DNA of 63,942 bases from Weissella fangxianensis (GTDB taxonomy: Bacteria; Bacillota; Bacilli; Lactobacillales; Lactobacillaceae). The translations under genes were made by a program, and so were the position numbers. Positions 34,472 through 43,080 of the stretch are shown in pieces (position 1 is the stretch's first letter; every line of letters begins with the position of its first letter). Under the pieces are notes generated by a model. It had not been told where the DNA came from. It did not search any database and worked only from the letters and a program-made list of their open reading frames with translations. The stretch lies in NCBI RefSeq assembly GCF_024718545.1, contig NZ_JAMXDB010000008.1, positions 1 through 63,942 of the forward strand, in the 5' to 3' direction.

Positions 34472-35335
34472 ATGCGAAAACAACAAAAAGTATTAGCCAT
34501 TTTGTTGGTCATACTATTAATTATTAGTGCTGGCTGGGTTTGGCTAATGATGCGTCCAACTCATGACACAACGACCACTTCAAAGCGAATCGTTGTGACA
34601 ACCAACGCACAGGCGCAAATATTTAATAAGCTAGATATACCTTTAGTTGGTGTCCCAACACCTGGTGATCAGCAATCACTCCCCAAGCAATATCGTGATT
34701 TACCGCAAGTTGGTAATCACGTTGCCCCGAATTTAGAGAAAATTGGTCAGTTAAAACCAGACTTGGTCTATTTGGATGCTGCGATTGCCTCTGATTATCA
34801 ACAAAAACTAGACAGTGATGACATTAAGCATCAACAATTGAAGTTTGATACATTATCAGACCTCAAATCGACGGTAACTTCTCTTGGTAAGACTTACCAT
34901 AAAGATGCTGCTGCTAAAAAGCTCAATCAATCACTGTCATTACCACAACAACATCCCAAGAAACAACAAAATGTTTTGTTATTAATGGGGATGCCTGGTG
35001 GTTCATTCTTAGTTGGTACCAAGCATAGCTATGTTGGTGATTTAATCAACCGAGCTGGTGGTCACGTTGTTGGTTCGGGTTCAAGTCCATTTGTCTCGAT
35101 GAATGCTGAGCAAGTTGCGCAATCACAACCAACAGTTATCATTACAATGGCTCATGCAATGCCCGACAGTGTCTTTAAGAATTTTGATAGCTTGTTCAAA
35201 CAATCAACCTGGCAAAACGTTCCGGCTGTTAAAGAGGGACAGGTTTACCGCGCTGAAGAACCAAAATTCAGTATGACGGCTAATTTAAATGCTCCTGAAG
35301 CTTATCAAAAAATTCGGAACTGGCTTAAAAAGTAG
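34472..35335 (+). CDS. heme-type ABC substrate-binding protein (IsdE-like)
   Basis: 287 aa, periplasmic-binding cluster of the FepB/BtuF/IsdE type: RIVVTTNAQAQIFNKLDIPLVG, KPDLVYLDAAI, and GKTY helix backbone. H228 in TMAHAMPDS is at the place of the IsdE axial His. There is an N-terminal membrane helix (8-25) but no lipobox cysteine, so it is probably held by an uncleaved anchor. It starts 6 bases after the second NEAT gene and passes its ligand to the permease that follows. Confidence 0.82.
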   Translation: MRKQQKVLAILLVILLIISAGWVWLMMRPTHDTTTTSKRIVVTTNAQAQIFNKLDIPLVGVPTPGDQQSLPKQYRDLPQVGNHVAPNLEKIGQLKPDLVYLDAAIASDYQQKLDSDDIKHQQLKFDTLSDLKSTVTSLGKTYHKDAAAKKLNQSLSLPQQHPKKQQNVLLLMGMPGGSFLVGTKHSYVGDLINRAGGHVVGSGSSPFVSMNAEQVAQSQPTVIITMAHAMPDSVFKNFDSLFKQSTWQNVPAVKEGQVYRAEEPKFSMTANLNAPEAYQKIRNWLKK

Positions 35336-35344
35336 GAGGAGATA

Positions 35345-36286
35345 ATGTCCAAATATTATCGATTTATTTTGGCCATCTTAGTGATTGTCAGTATCCTAAT
35401 TGCATTGGTTGTCGGTAGCACACCGATTTCACTAGTAAAAGTCATACAAGGAAATCATGATACTTGGCAATTAATTATTAATTACCGTTTACCACGAATC
35501 CTAGTCGCTGTAATTAGTGGTGCCCTGATTGGTATCAGCGGACTACTACTGCAAAGCGTATTACGAAACCAACTCGTTGATACATCCATTCTAGGAATTA
35601 TGAATGGTAGCCAATTTTTGCTAATTGCTTTTCTGGTTTTTTTTCCTAATTTGCTAAGCAGCAATGTGTTACTGGGGAGCTTTGCCGGCTTAGTGTTAAC
35701 GGCTATCTGGTTCGTTGTCTTACCTAAACACCAGCCACCGTTACGGTTGATTTTGCTAGGTATTGCAACAGCAATGACTTTCCAAGCATTAACAAACATT
35801 ACCAGCGAAGGGTTGGGTGTACCATTGCCATCGCTAAGCACAGTCACCTGGCCACAAGTCATGCAGCTGATTATGGTAACCATCATTGGCTGGATTCTGA
35901 TTATCTTTATTTGGCCAAATTTGAAATATTTTGCGCTCCCTTCTCGCCAAGTAAAACTACTTGGCATTTCAGAAGAAAAAACAATTTGGTTCGTCCTACT
36001 AGCGATTGGCTTGTGGACTGGGGCTTTAACCAGTCTCATCGGAATTGTTTTTTTCCTAGGTGCTATCTTGCCAGAAATTGCTCGCTTTATGAGTCCGAAA
36101 CAAAAAAGCCAGCATTTACTCTGGCCAACTGCTTTATGGGGAAGCTTACTATTATTAAACGCTGACACGATTGCGCGGACGGTACTGGCACCCAAAGAAT
36201 TGCCAACTAGTGCTATCTTGTTAGCAATCAGTGGTCCATTGTTTGCCTTAATGTTAATCAAAGGAGGTCATCATGATCGACATTGA
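35345..36286 (+). CDS. FecCD-type ABC permease (heme/iron-siderophore import)
   Basis: 313 aa, about nine helices of the BtuC/FecCD family: YRLPRILVAVISGALIGISGLLLQ is the diagnostic N-terminal motif, and IGIVFFLGAILPEIARFM is the coupling region with the ATPase. Slightly shorter than the usual 330. RBS GGAGGAG upstream of ATG 35345. In this operon it would carry heme across the membrane. Confidence 0.88.
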   Translation: MSKYYRFILAILVIVSILIALVVGSTPISLVKVIQGNHDTWQLIINYRLPRILVAVISGALIGISGLLLQSVLRNQLVDTSILGIMNGSQFLLIAFLVFFPNLLSSNVLLGSFAGLVLTAIWFVVLPKHQPPLRLILLGIATAMTFQALTNITSEGLGVPLPSLSTVTWPQVMQLIMVTIIGWILIIFIWPNLKYFALPSRQVKLLGISEEKTIWFVLLAIGLWTGALTSLIGIVFFLGAILPEIARFMSPKQKSQHLLWPTALWGSLLLLNADTIARTVLAPKELPTSAILLAISGPLFALMLIKGGHHDRH

Positions 36287-36959
36287 TCATTTGTCTTTTA
36301 GCCGTGGTCAACATAAATTACTAGATAATGTGTCAGCGCGATTGCCGGCACATCAAATTACAGCATTGATTGGTCCAAACGGTGTTGGTAAATCAACCTT
36401 AATTCAACTATTAACGGCCGAGTTACTACCTGATAGCGGGTCAGTAATTAGTCAGGCGAAGCATGTTGCCGTATTATCACAACATAATCAATTATATGAA
36501 CCTTTGACTGTCCGTGAATTACTACAACTTAGCCACGCAACGATGGATGAAGAACTGATTGAAACCTTACAATTAACACCTTTACTAGACCAGGACATGT
36601 TTGATTTATCTGGTGGGCAACAACAGCTTGCCTGGTTAGGATTTGTTTTACAACAACAACCAGATCTATTAATTTTAGATGAACCCACAACGTTCTTAGA
36701 CCTACATTTTCAAGAATTGTTCCTAAAAACGTTGCAACGACTACAAGAAAAGCACCAAATGACTGTGTTAATGGTACTGCATGATTTAAATCAAGCGTTC
36801 CGCTACAGCCATCACATTTGGTTGTTACGACGTAGCGCTGATTTAGTTAGTGAATCAGCTGCATTGATGCATAATCAAATCGATTTGCTTTCTGAAGCTT
36901 TTGAAACACCGTTGCAATTAATAAAGACACCTAATCAGATGATTATTCAGCCAAAATAG
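36273..36959 (+). CDS. ABC ATPase of the heme importer
   Basis: 228 aa FepC/HmuV-like ATPase. Walker A GPNGVGKST, Q-loop SQHN, signature LSGGQQQ, Walker B LLILDEPTTFLDL, H-loop MVLHDLNQAF. It overlaps the permease gene by 14 bases, with GGAGG (about 36263) before ATG 36273. Last gene of the operon, followed by a strong terminator. Confidence 0.9.
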   Translation: MIDIDHLSFSRGQHKLLDNVSARLPAHQITALIGPNGVGKSTLIQLLTAELLPDSGSVISQAKHVAVLSQHNQLYEPLTVRELLQLSHATMDEELIETLQLTPLLDQDMFDLSGGQQQLAWLGFVLQQQPDLLILDEPTTFLDLHFQELFLKTLQRLQEKHQMTVLMVLHDLNQAFRYSHHIWLLRRSADLVSESAALMHNQIDLLSEAFETPLQLIKTPNQMIIQPK

Positions 36960-36986
36960 GTTTGTCAGCTGTATGGCACAAAAAAT

Positions 36987-37032
36987 AAAAACACTAATGG
37001 ATGCGATACTATTTCGTCCATTAGTGTTTTTT
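36987..37032 (+). terminator. terminator of the heme operon
   Basis: AAAACACTAATGGA and TCCATTAGTGTTTTTT flank a 16-base loop. Confidence 0.9.
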
Positions 37033-37104
37033 ACTTTTATAGAAGCATTTATCATTCGTTAAGTATGTAAGAATGTTACAATGTGCCCATAGAGGAGGGA
37101 TTAG

Positions 37105-37473
37105 ATGATTGATTGGAAATATGGGACATATGCAACAATTTGGTGGATTATATTATTAGCTACCTATTCAACTGCAAAAGAAGTCACCAATAATTTTGGT
37201 CGGTCATTCTTAACTCTATGTTTAGCAATAATCATAGTGATAATTGGTAGCTATTTTTACGAGCATACCCATCCCCAATTTCAAGAAAAAAATAGAACGT
37301 CGACGGTTAATCACTTGCGGGCAATCTGGGTGCTATTCATTTTAGTGGTTTATCTAGCTGTTGCACTTCAGGTACCCCATAGTGATATATTTTTCTTAAC
37401 TTGTATGACACTCGCTCAGTCAGTACCAGCGTTCTTCACCAAATACGCCAAATCAAAATCTGACAAAAATTGA
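37105..37473 (+). CDS. small hypothetical membrane protein, 122 aa
   Basis: Four hydrophobic segments (TIWWIILLATYST, LTLCLAIIIVIIGSYF, AIWVLFILVVYLAVAL, FFLTCMTLAQSVPAFF) with a polar central loop and basic tail. Strong RBS AGAGGAGGGA before ATG 37105. It has its own terminator and sits between the heme operon and the ABC-2 exporter. Family not recognised. Confidence 0.6.
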   Translation: MIDWKYGTYATIWWIILLATYSTAKEVTNNFGRSFLTLCLAIIIVIIGSYFYEHTHPQFQEKNRTSTVNHLRAIWVLFILVVYLAVALQVPHSDIFFLTCMTLAQSVPAFFTKYAKSKSDKN

Positions 37474-37482
37474 ACAATCCTA

Positions 37483-37519
37483 AAAACATTAGGCCCACAC
37501 AACCTAATGTTTTTTTATA
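37483..37519 (+). terminator. terminator
   Basis: AAAACATTAGG (37483-37493) and CCTAATGTTTT (37503-37513) flank a 9-base loop, followed by more T. Confidence 0.88.
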
Positions 37520-37534
37520 TTTTCTAACAAGTGC

Positions 37535-37565
37535 TATAATCGACTCATAGAGTGAGTACTCACTC
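37535..37565 (+). promoter_or_regulatory. extended -10 promoter and TetR operator
   Basis: TGCTATAAT (TATAAT 37535-37540) is an extended -10. Ten bases on, GAGTGAGTACTCACTC (37550-37565) is a perfect 16-bp palindrome covering the transcription start, well placed for the TetR gene of the same operon. Confidence 0.82.
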
Positions 37566-37609
37566 ATTTACAATTAAAAACTACGCAAAGGATATCGGGA
37601 GGATGCAAA

Positions 37610-38350
37610 ATGGCAGAAGTCATTCAAGTGACAGATCTTGTCCAAGGCTATGGCAAAAATATCGTGATTAGCGATATTAATTTATCCGTTTCATCTGGGG
37701 AAATTTTAGGTTTAATTGGTCCAAGTGGTTCGGGTAAAACAACCCTAATTAATTCCATCATGGGGATGTTAAAACCAAAAAAAGGGTCGGTTACCGTGTT
37801 AGGCACCACCATGCCAAACCGTAAAATTTTAGCTCGTATTGGCTTTATGGCTCAAGCTGATGCTCTCTATGAAACCTTAACTGCTCGAGAAAATTTAACT
37901 TTCTTTGGCCAAATGCAAGGGATGGATACCAAGGATCTACCAGAACAAATTGACTATGCAACAAACGTCGTCAGTTTAAATGAAGATTTAGATAAACACG
38001 TTGGCGATTATTCTGGCGGTATGAAACGTCGTCTATCATTAGCAATCGCTTTAGTTGCGAATCCAGATATTCTCATTTTAGATGAACCAACCGTTGGTAT
38101 TGACCCTGAATTAAGACAACAAATATGGCAAGAATTACACAGATTAAGCCAAAAGGGTAAAACAATTCTCCTAACAACTCATGTGATGGACGATGCTGAA
38201 GAATCTGACAGTCTATTAATGATTCGTAATGGCATCGCCATTGCACAAGGACGACCAGAGCAACTCATAAAAGAATTTGGTGTTAATAATATCGAAGAAG
38301 TATTCGTAAAAGCAGGGAGGGACCAAGATGCGCACACTAGCAATGATTAA
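37610..38350 (+). CDS. ABC exporter ATP-binding protein
   Basis: 246 aa. Walker A GPSGSGKTT, Q-loop MAQADALYETLTARENL, signature YSGGMKRR, Walker B ILILDEPTVGID, H-loop TTHVMDDAE: the drug/ABC-2 exporter ATPase type. RBS GGGAGG before ATG 37610. It overlaps the permease gene by 23 bases; a TetR gene completes the operon. Probably detoxification. Confidence 0.9.
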   Translation: MAEVIQVTDLVQGYGKNIVISDINLSVSSGEILGLIGPSGSGKTTLINSIMGMLKPKKGSVTVLGTTMPNRKILARIGFMAQADALYETLTARENLTFFGQMQGMDTKDLPEQIDYATNVVSLNEDLDKHVGDYSGGMKRRLSLAIALVANPDILILDEPTVGIDPELRQQIWQELHRLSQKGKTILLTTHVMDDAEESDSLLMIRNGIAIAQGRPEQLIKEFGVNNIEEVFVKAGRDQDAHTSND

Positions 38351-39491
38351 ACGCGTTTTACAAGAAATGTTGCGGGATAAGCGAACCTTAGCAATGATGT
38401 TCATTGCGCCCTTACTGATTCTCACTTTGGTGTATTTCCTTTTCCAGTCAAACAACAATCAAACCGCTGATTTGGCTGTTCGGCATGTCGATTCAACTTT
38501 AGTTAAAGCGGTCAATAATGATAACGTCAAGATACATCATGTTTCTTCAGATGATTCTGCTAAACAATTGATTCGTGATCATGATTATGCTGCCGTCATG
38601 ACCCAAAAAGGCGATAAATTGACTTTAACACTACAAAATAGTAATCAGACAAAAAGTTCAATTATCAAAAAAAGTTTACAAGCAGGACAAGTTAAGCTGA
38701 AAAATCAAGCCACTATCGCAACTCTAAAGACGCAAAAAGAAGCAATTGGAAAATTACAACAACAGCTAACGACCTTGACCAAGCAAGCAGGTATGCAAAC
38801 AGATGCCCAAGCAGACATGTCTAATCAAAAAAATAATGCTGCTAAGAACTATTCGGTTAGCACACATTATATTTATGGCGATAAGGATACCACTTTCTTT
38901 GATGCCTTCTTACCAATTATGATGGGCTTTGTCGTCTTCTTCTTTGTTTTCCTAATTTCCGGAATTGCTCTACTGCGTGAAAGAACCACAGGTACATTAA
39001 AGCGACTACTAGCAACGCCGGTTAAGCGCGGTGAAATCATTACTGGTTATTTAAGTGGCTATGGTATTTTTGCTCTTGTTCAAACGCTGCTAATCGTTTT
39101 GTACAGTATGTATGTTTTTGATATTCAAATTTTAGGTAGTATTTGGAATGTCTTACTAATCAACGTCTTAATGGCCGCAGTTGCCTTAACAATGGGATTA
39201 TTTATTTCAACGTTCGCCGCATCCGAATTCCAGATGATGCAATTTATTCCAATTGTTGCAATTCCTCAAGTATTTTTCTCAGGAATCATCCCCGTCGATC
39301 AAATGGCGGGCTGGCTACAAGCCATTGGCCATTTAATGCCACTTTACTATGGTGCTAACGCCATGAGTGATGTCGTTACCAAGGGATTCAATATCACCCA
39401 AATTTGGCCAAACATACTGATATTGCTGCTATTCGCCGCAGTGTTCTTAGTTTTGAATTTGAATGCAGTGCGTCGGTACCGCGAAGTTTAA
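38328..39491 (+). CDS. ABC-2 type exporter permease
   Basis: 387 aa. One N-terminal helix, a large extracellular domain (about 45-190, with a Gln/Lys-rich coiled stretch), then five helices including IALLRERTTGTLKRLLATPVKRGEIITGY, the ABC-2 coupling motif. It partners the preceding ATPase. Overlapping start with RBS AGGGAGG inside the ATPase gene. Confidence 0.88.
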   Translation: MRTLAMIKRVLQEMLRDKRTLAMMFIAPLLILTLVYFLFQSNNNQTADLAVRHVDSTLVKAVNNDNVKIHHVSSDDSAKQLIRDHDYAAVMTQKGDKLTLTLQNSNQTKSSIIKKSLQAGQVKLKNQATIATLKTQKEAIGKLQQQLTTLTKQAGMQTDAQADMSNQKNNAAKNYSVSTHYIYGDKDTTFFDAFLPIMMGFVVFFFVFLISGIALLRERTTGTLKRLLATPVKRGEIITGYLSGYGIFALVQTLLIVLYSMYVFDIQILGSIWNVLLINVLMAAVALTMGLFISTFAASEFQMMQFIPIVAIPQVFFSGIIPVDQMAGWLQAIGHLMPLYYGANAMSDVVTKGFNITQIWPNILILLLFAAVFLVLNLNAVRRYREV

Positions 39492-39504
39492 GGAGACTAC
39501 CTAA

Positions 39505-40149
39505 ATGGCCAATAATATTCCAACACTATTTGAAAAAAGTTTGCATACTATGGATATTTCAGATAAGCAAAAAGCTGTTCTACAGGCAAGTTTAACCTTA
39601 TTTTCTGAAAAAGGTGTTGAAAACACCAGTACTAGTGATATCGCGAAGCTGGCTAACGTAGCAGAAGGTACTGTATATAAGCAATTTAAAACAAAAAATG
39701 ATTTATTACAGGCTGTTGTCGGTTCTATCATCAATACAGTGGTGCCACAGATTGCTAGTGAATTCGTCAATGAAACAACGAACAATGATCAATCGGATTT
39801 TAAAGACTTTTTACAAAACCTGATTCAGAACCGTATGCAATTTTTCACTACCAATTTATCGCAAATTCGCATTTTGATACGTGAATCAATGACTAATGAA
39901 AAATTACGCTTACAGGTGATTGAAAAATTCACCCATTTACATTTAAAAAGGTTAGAAAATAGTTTTACGTATTATCAACAACAAGGCCAACTTGTTGATT
40001 GGGAGTTTAGTCGAATTATCCGCTATATTTTTAGTACAACTGGTAGTTACGTTGTCCCCTTAATTTTTTCAGGGAATACTGCATTTGATATAACTCATGC
40101 TAGCCAGGAAGCAACTGATTTCTTGCTTAAAGGCCTACAGCCTAAATAA
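39505..40149 (+). CDS. TetR-family repressor of the ABC exporter
   Basis: 214 aa. Helix-turn-helix at about 22-66: AVLQASLTLFSEKGVENTST, IAKLANVAEGTVYKQFKTK. The C-terminal domain (about 70-214) is a ligand pocket of the FadR/QacR-like sort. It is the last gene of the operon it most likely controls through the 16-bp palindrome at 37550. Confidence 0.88.
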   Translation: MANNIPTLFEKSLHTMDISDKQKAVLQASLTLFSEKGVENTSTSDIAKLANVAEGTVYKQFKTKNDLLQAVVGSIINTVVPQIASEFVNETTNNDQSDFKDFLQNLIQNRMQFFTTNLSQIRILIRESMTNEKLRLQVIEKFTHLHLKRLENSFTYYQQQGQLVDWEFSRIIRYIFSTTGSYVVPLIFSGNTAFDITHASQEATDFLLKGLQPK

Positions 40150-40155
40150 AAAACG

Positions 40156-40190
40156 TAAATCCCCCGCTAAATTATTTAGCGGGGGATTTA
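40156..40190. terminator. strong bidirectional terminator
   Basis: TAAATCCCCCGCTAAA pairs with TTTAGCGGGGGATTTA; the five C-G pairs make it very stable. Confidence 0.92.
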
Positions 40191-40229
40191 TAGTTAGAAC
40201 AATTTCGTACACATTTTAATCAGCAACAA

Positions 40230-40892
40230 CTATGCCAAACGCTTTTCTAACATCGTTTGCACAATCGTCATTAGCCAGCAGAAGAACCAATACAAAATTG
40301 CAATTGTGATATAAATCGTCATATAATCCTGATCAGCACCCGCAATAATTTGCGCATTCATAAACATTTCACTGACTGTAATCATGGCAGCTAGTGAGGT
40401 ACCTTTAAACAAATCTAGCAAAATATTACCAAGTGCTGGAATAGAAATCCGAAAAACTTGCGGGAAAATCACTTTTCTAACCGTCTTACGATAGGGTAGC
40501 CCTAACGAATACGCTGCGTCCCATTGTCCCTGGCCAACGGCCAAAAATGACGAACGGTAAACTTCTGAGACGAAGGCACTACTACTAACTGTAAAAGCGA
40601 TCACTGCTGCGGGAAAAGCAGCTGTTTCAAACCCAAAGTAGATCACAAATAAAATCACCAACATTGGCACGCCACGCATAAACGAAATAAAACTACGGGC
40701 TGCCCAATGTAAAATTTTAAAGTGGCTAAGTTGCGCCAACGTAAGTAGTAGACCTAAAAGCAGCGCTAAGCCAAAGCTGACGATTGTTAAGCCGAATGAA
40801 ACTGGAAAACCGGCTAAAATTGATGGAATTGATGATATAGCTAGCGGCGCATCAAAGAAATTAGGAATTGAAAGATACTGTAAAAACGCCAT
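40230..40892 (-). CDS. amino acid ABC transporter permease (His/Glu/Gln/Cys type)
   Basis: 220 aa, about five helices. GLTIVSFGLALLLGLLLTL and the EAA-like loop QWDAAYSLGLPYRKTVRKVIFPQVFRI with FMRGVPMLVILFVIYFG identify the polar amino acid family. Start ATG 40892 is chosen because AAGGAA lies 7 bases upstream; a GTG six bases earlier touches the RBS. It follows the binding protein by 11 bases. No ATPase gene is adjacent. Confidence 0.85.
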   Translation of the reverse strand: MAFLQYLSIPNFFDAPLAISSIPSILAGFPVSFGLTIVSFGLALLLGLLLTLAQLSHFKILHWAARSFISFMRGVPMLVILFVIYFGFETAAFPAAVIAFTVSSSAFVSEVYRSSFLAVGQGQWDAAYSLGLPYRKTVRKVIFPQVFRISIPALGNILLDLFKGTSLAAMITVSEMFMNAQIIAGADQDYMTIYITIAILYWFFCWLMTIVQTMLEKRLA

Positions 40893-40903
40893 AAGCACTT
40901 TCC

Positions 40904-41755
40904 TTAATCCTTAATCGTAAAATTCTTTGAAATATGAACATTTGGCTTCTTAGTCACATCTGCATCATAAAACTTTTCAGACAAATCCTTTAATGTGCCA
41001 TCTTTTTTGAGCGATGCCAGCGCCTTATTCACTTGCTTGGCAAGCTTTTTATTATCCTTTTTCATCAAAATTCCAGTACCAGACCCATCATCTTTTGTTT
41101 TAAAATACATGTTTTTCTTAATTTTTAGATCATTATCAGGAACAGCTTTTAAGGCCAACTTTTGTAGATAATAATCGTTCATAATGAAATCAGTACGACC
41201 ATTTTTAACATCACGGAGGTAGACATCATTTGAAACATTATTGTAGTTAACCGTCTTCGCATCAAGTTGCTTGGCTAAACGTTGGTAACTTGTGCCTGCT
41301 TCACCCGCAGCTTTTTTACCCTTAATATCATCCCATGAATTGATTCCTGAGCTATCACTCTTACGAACAACAATACTGTTAAATGAGTGCTTGTATGGGG
41401 TTGAAAGTCGATATGATTTCTTACGTTGTGGCGAAATACCAATATCATTGGCTGCCATATCAACCTTGCCCGTTTTAACCGCCGTTAGCTGACCATCGAC
41501 ATTCAACTGCTTAAATTCCACTTTGCGTCCCATTTTTTTGGCCACAGCACGAACCACTTCGATATCATAACCCGTTAACTTTTTCGACTTTGAGTCATGA
41601 TATGAAGTTGGATATAGTGTTCCCGACGTCGCGACTTTCAGTGTCGACTTATCCGCCGAATTACTGCTCACTTTTTGGCTATATCCCACTGTTAATAACC
41701 CCGCAGCAGCTATTGTTGCGACTCCCATTACCAAACTAACTTTTTTCTTAACCAT
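40904..41755 (-). CDS. amino acid ABC transporter substrate-binding protein, lipobox Cys lost
   Basis: 283 aa SBP_bac_3 protein: LKVATSGTLYPTSYHD, LTGYDIEVVRAVAKKMG, GKVDMAANDIGISPQRKKSY and GTSYQRLAKQL are typical, resembling cystine or polar amino acid binders. The signal region ends AGLLTVGYSQK, where a lipobox would read LTVGCSQ; the Cys is a Tyr (TAT instead of TGT). Start ATG 41755 has AAGGAG 8 bases upstream; 22 in-frame codons upstream cross a cre site and are not coding. Confidence 0.85.
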   Translation of the reverse strand: MVKKKVSLVMGVATIAAAGLLTVGYSQKVSSNSADKSTLKVATSGTLYPTSYHDSKSKKLTGYDIEVVRAVAKKMGRKVEFKQLNVDGQLTAVKTGKVDMAANDIGISPQRKKSYRLSTPYKHSFNSIVVRKSDSSGINSWDDIKGKKAAGEAGTSYQRLAKQLDAKTVNYNNVSNDVYLRDVKNGRTDFIMNDYYLQKLALKAVPDNDLKIKKNMYFKTKDDGSGTGILMKKDNKKLAKQVNKALASLKKDGTLKDLSEKFYDADVTKKPNVHISKNFTIKD

Positions 41756-41772
41756 ATGCCTTGCTCCTTTTC

Positions 41773-41786
41773 TGGAAACGCTTTCA
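41773..41786 (-). promoter_or_regulatory. cre-like site before the amino acid ABC genes
   Basis: TGGAAACGCTTTCA matches the cre consensus at 13 of 14 positions and lies 18 bases before the start codon of the binding protein. Confidence 0.5.
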
Positions 41787-41860
41787 TTTATCAGTATAGA
41801 GGGCATATCTTGCTTTTTCAAGAAAATAACAAAGTTATCTTTTTAAGTGTCAAAATCATA

Positions 41861-41910
41861 TATAAAAAGCTCACATCCTACAATTTTAGGTAGGATGTGA
41901 GCTTTTTATA
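41861..41910 (-). terminator. terminator of the TIM-barrel gene
   Basis: AAAAAGCTCACATCCTA pairs with TAGGATGTGAGCTTTTT around a 10-base loop. Confidence 0.9.
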
Positions 41911-41926
41911 TGATTCAGATAATTAA

Positions 41927-42733
41927 TCATTTGTCAGCAATTTGCGTTAAATATTGGTGACTCGCCATCATTTCTTGGCAATTTCCTTGATAAGCTAAAT
42001 TAATTTCATAAATCCGGCTAGCAGCTGGATTTAATTCACCAATCACGCGCTGCCAGTCCACCAATCCAGTCCCTAATGGCAAACTATCATGGTCTTTACC
42101 CATCGAATCAACCAAATGATAATGTTTCACTTGTGGTTTGAGGTGTTTTAGACTCGCAATCAGTGCGTCATTATCAGCCTGGACCGAAATAAAGGCATGG
42201 CTAACATCAAATGCCAAGGGGAGGTCGGCTTGAATAATCCGGTCTTCAAATGTTGGATCACCATACCAGTAAACTGGTGAAATCCCATTCTCAAAAACCA
42301 CATGCTCGGGTGCAATCTCTCTTAACCGTGACATGGCATCAAACACCGCATCTTGTGCTGCTGCAATCGTGGGCCATTGAGTCGTAATATCGCTTGCTGC
42401 AGATTTATAAGCCCCATGGACCAATGCATAACTATTAGTTTGTGCCGCCAACTTGATTAAACGTTCAGCACTTTGAATAACAAATCGATACAATGCTGGA
42501 TTGATTGCTGGATTAGTATATAACTCACAACGCTGATCATGCCATTTCATAGGATGATGAAAAACGATGTGGGGAACTTGATCACTAACATAAGACACCA
42601 TTTTTAATAAATGTTGCCAACCATCACTTGTAAAGTCTTGATCTGTTAAATGAAATTCAAATACATCAGGATGATACTTTAATCGATCATCAATTTGATT
42701 CTTATTAGTGCTAGCCTTTAATCCTAACTGCAT
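41927..42733 (-). CDS. xylose isomerase-like TIM-barrel protein (AP endonuclease 2 family)
   Basis: 268 aa. Barrel strands carry metal-site residues: FEFHLTDQ, HIVFHHPMKWH, VVFENG (Glu), LAFDVSHAF (Asp/His), HYHLVDSMGKDHDSLPLGTG (His/Asp). This is the sugar phosphate isomerase/epimerase fold; substrate unknown. Start ATG 42733 has GGAGG 7 bases upstream; six more codons upstream would include the RBS. Monocistronic. Confidence 0.78.
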   Translation of the reverse strand: MQLGLKASTNKNQIDDRLKYHPDVFEFHLTDQDFTSDGWQHLLKMVSYVSDQVPHIVFHHPMKWHDQRCELYTNPAINPALYRFVIQSAERLIKLAAQTNSYALVHGAYKSAASDITTQWPTIAAAQDAVFDAMSRLREIAPEHVVFENGISPVYWYGDPTFEDRIIQADLPLAFDVSHAFISVQADNDALIASLKHLKPQVKHYHLVDSMGKDHDSLPLGTGLVDWQRVIGELNPAASRIYEINLAYQGNCQEMMASHQYLTQIADK

Positions 42734-42861
42734 GACAGTACCTCCGTTCATTTTATAGTATACACTGTTTAAAAATGGACGATTATTAATTTGTGTCCAG
42801 TCATTTGACTATCCGTGTTAAGCTCTTTAAAAATAAACGACTATGAACCGAGGTACTTTAC

Positions 42862-43032
42862 ATGCAAAGCATCCCCAAGTTATTTCACAAAAAACAAATA
42901 TGGTTACTTCTTTTATTTCTAATTTCTATGACTGAATATCTATGGACATTATATATTAACCTCTACGGACCTGGAATTAACATAGCTTGGGGAGCAATTA
43001 ATTTCGCTCTGTTAAATATCCTTCTATCATAA
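42862..43032 (+). CDS. small membrane protein, 56 aa
   Basis: Short frame with two hydrophobic helices (IWLLLFLISMTEYLW and IAWGAINFALLNILL) and a basic N-terminus (KLFHKKQ). Promoter TTGACT (42805-42810), 17 bases, TAAAAA (42828-42833); RBS GAGG before ATG 42862. It precedes another small AT-rich membrane gene by 48 bases, and the two may form a unit. Not recognised. Confidence 0.5.
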   Translation: MQSIPKLFHKKQIWLLLLFLISMTEYLWTLYINLYGPGINIAWGAINFALLNILLS

Positions 43033-43080
43033 AGGTGGCGCTCCCGATTTTTTTAAAAACACACTGTCTAAAGAGTAGAT

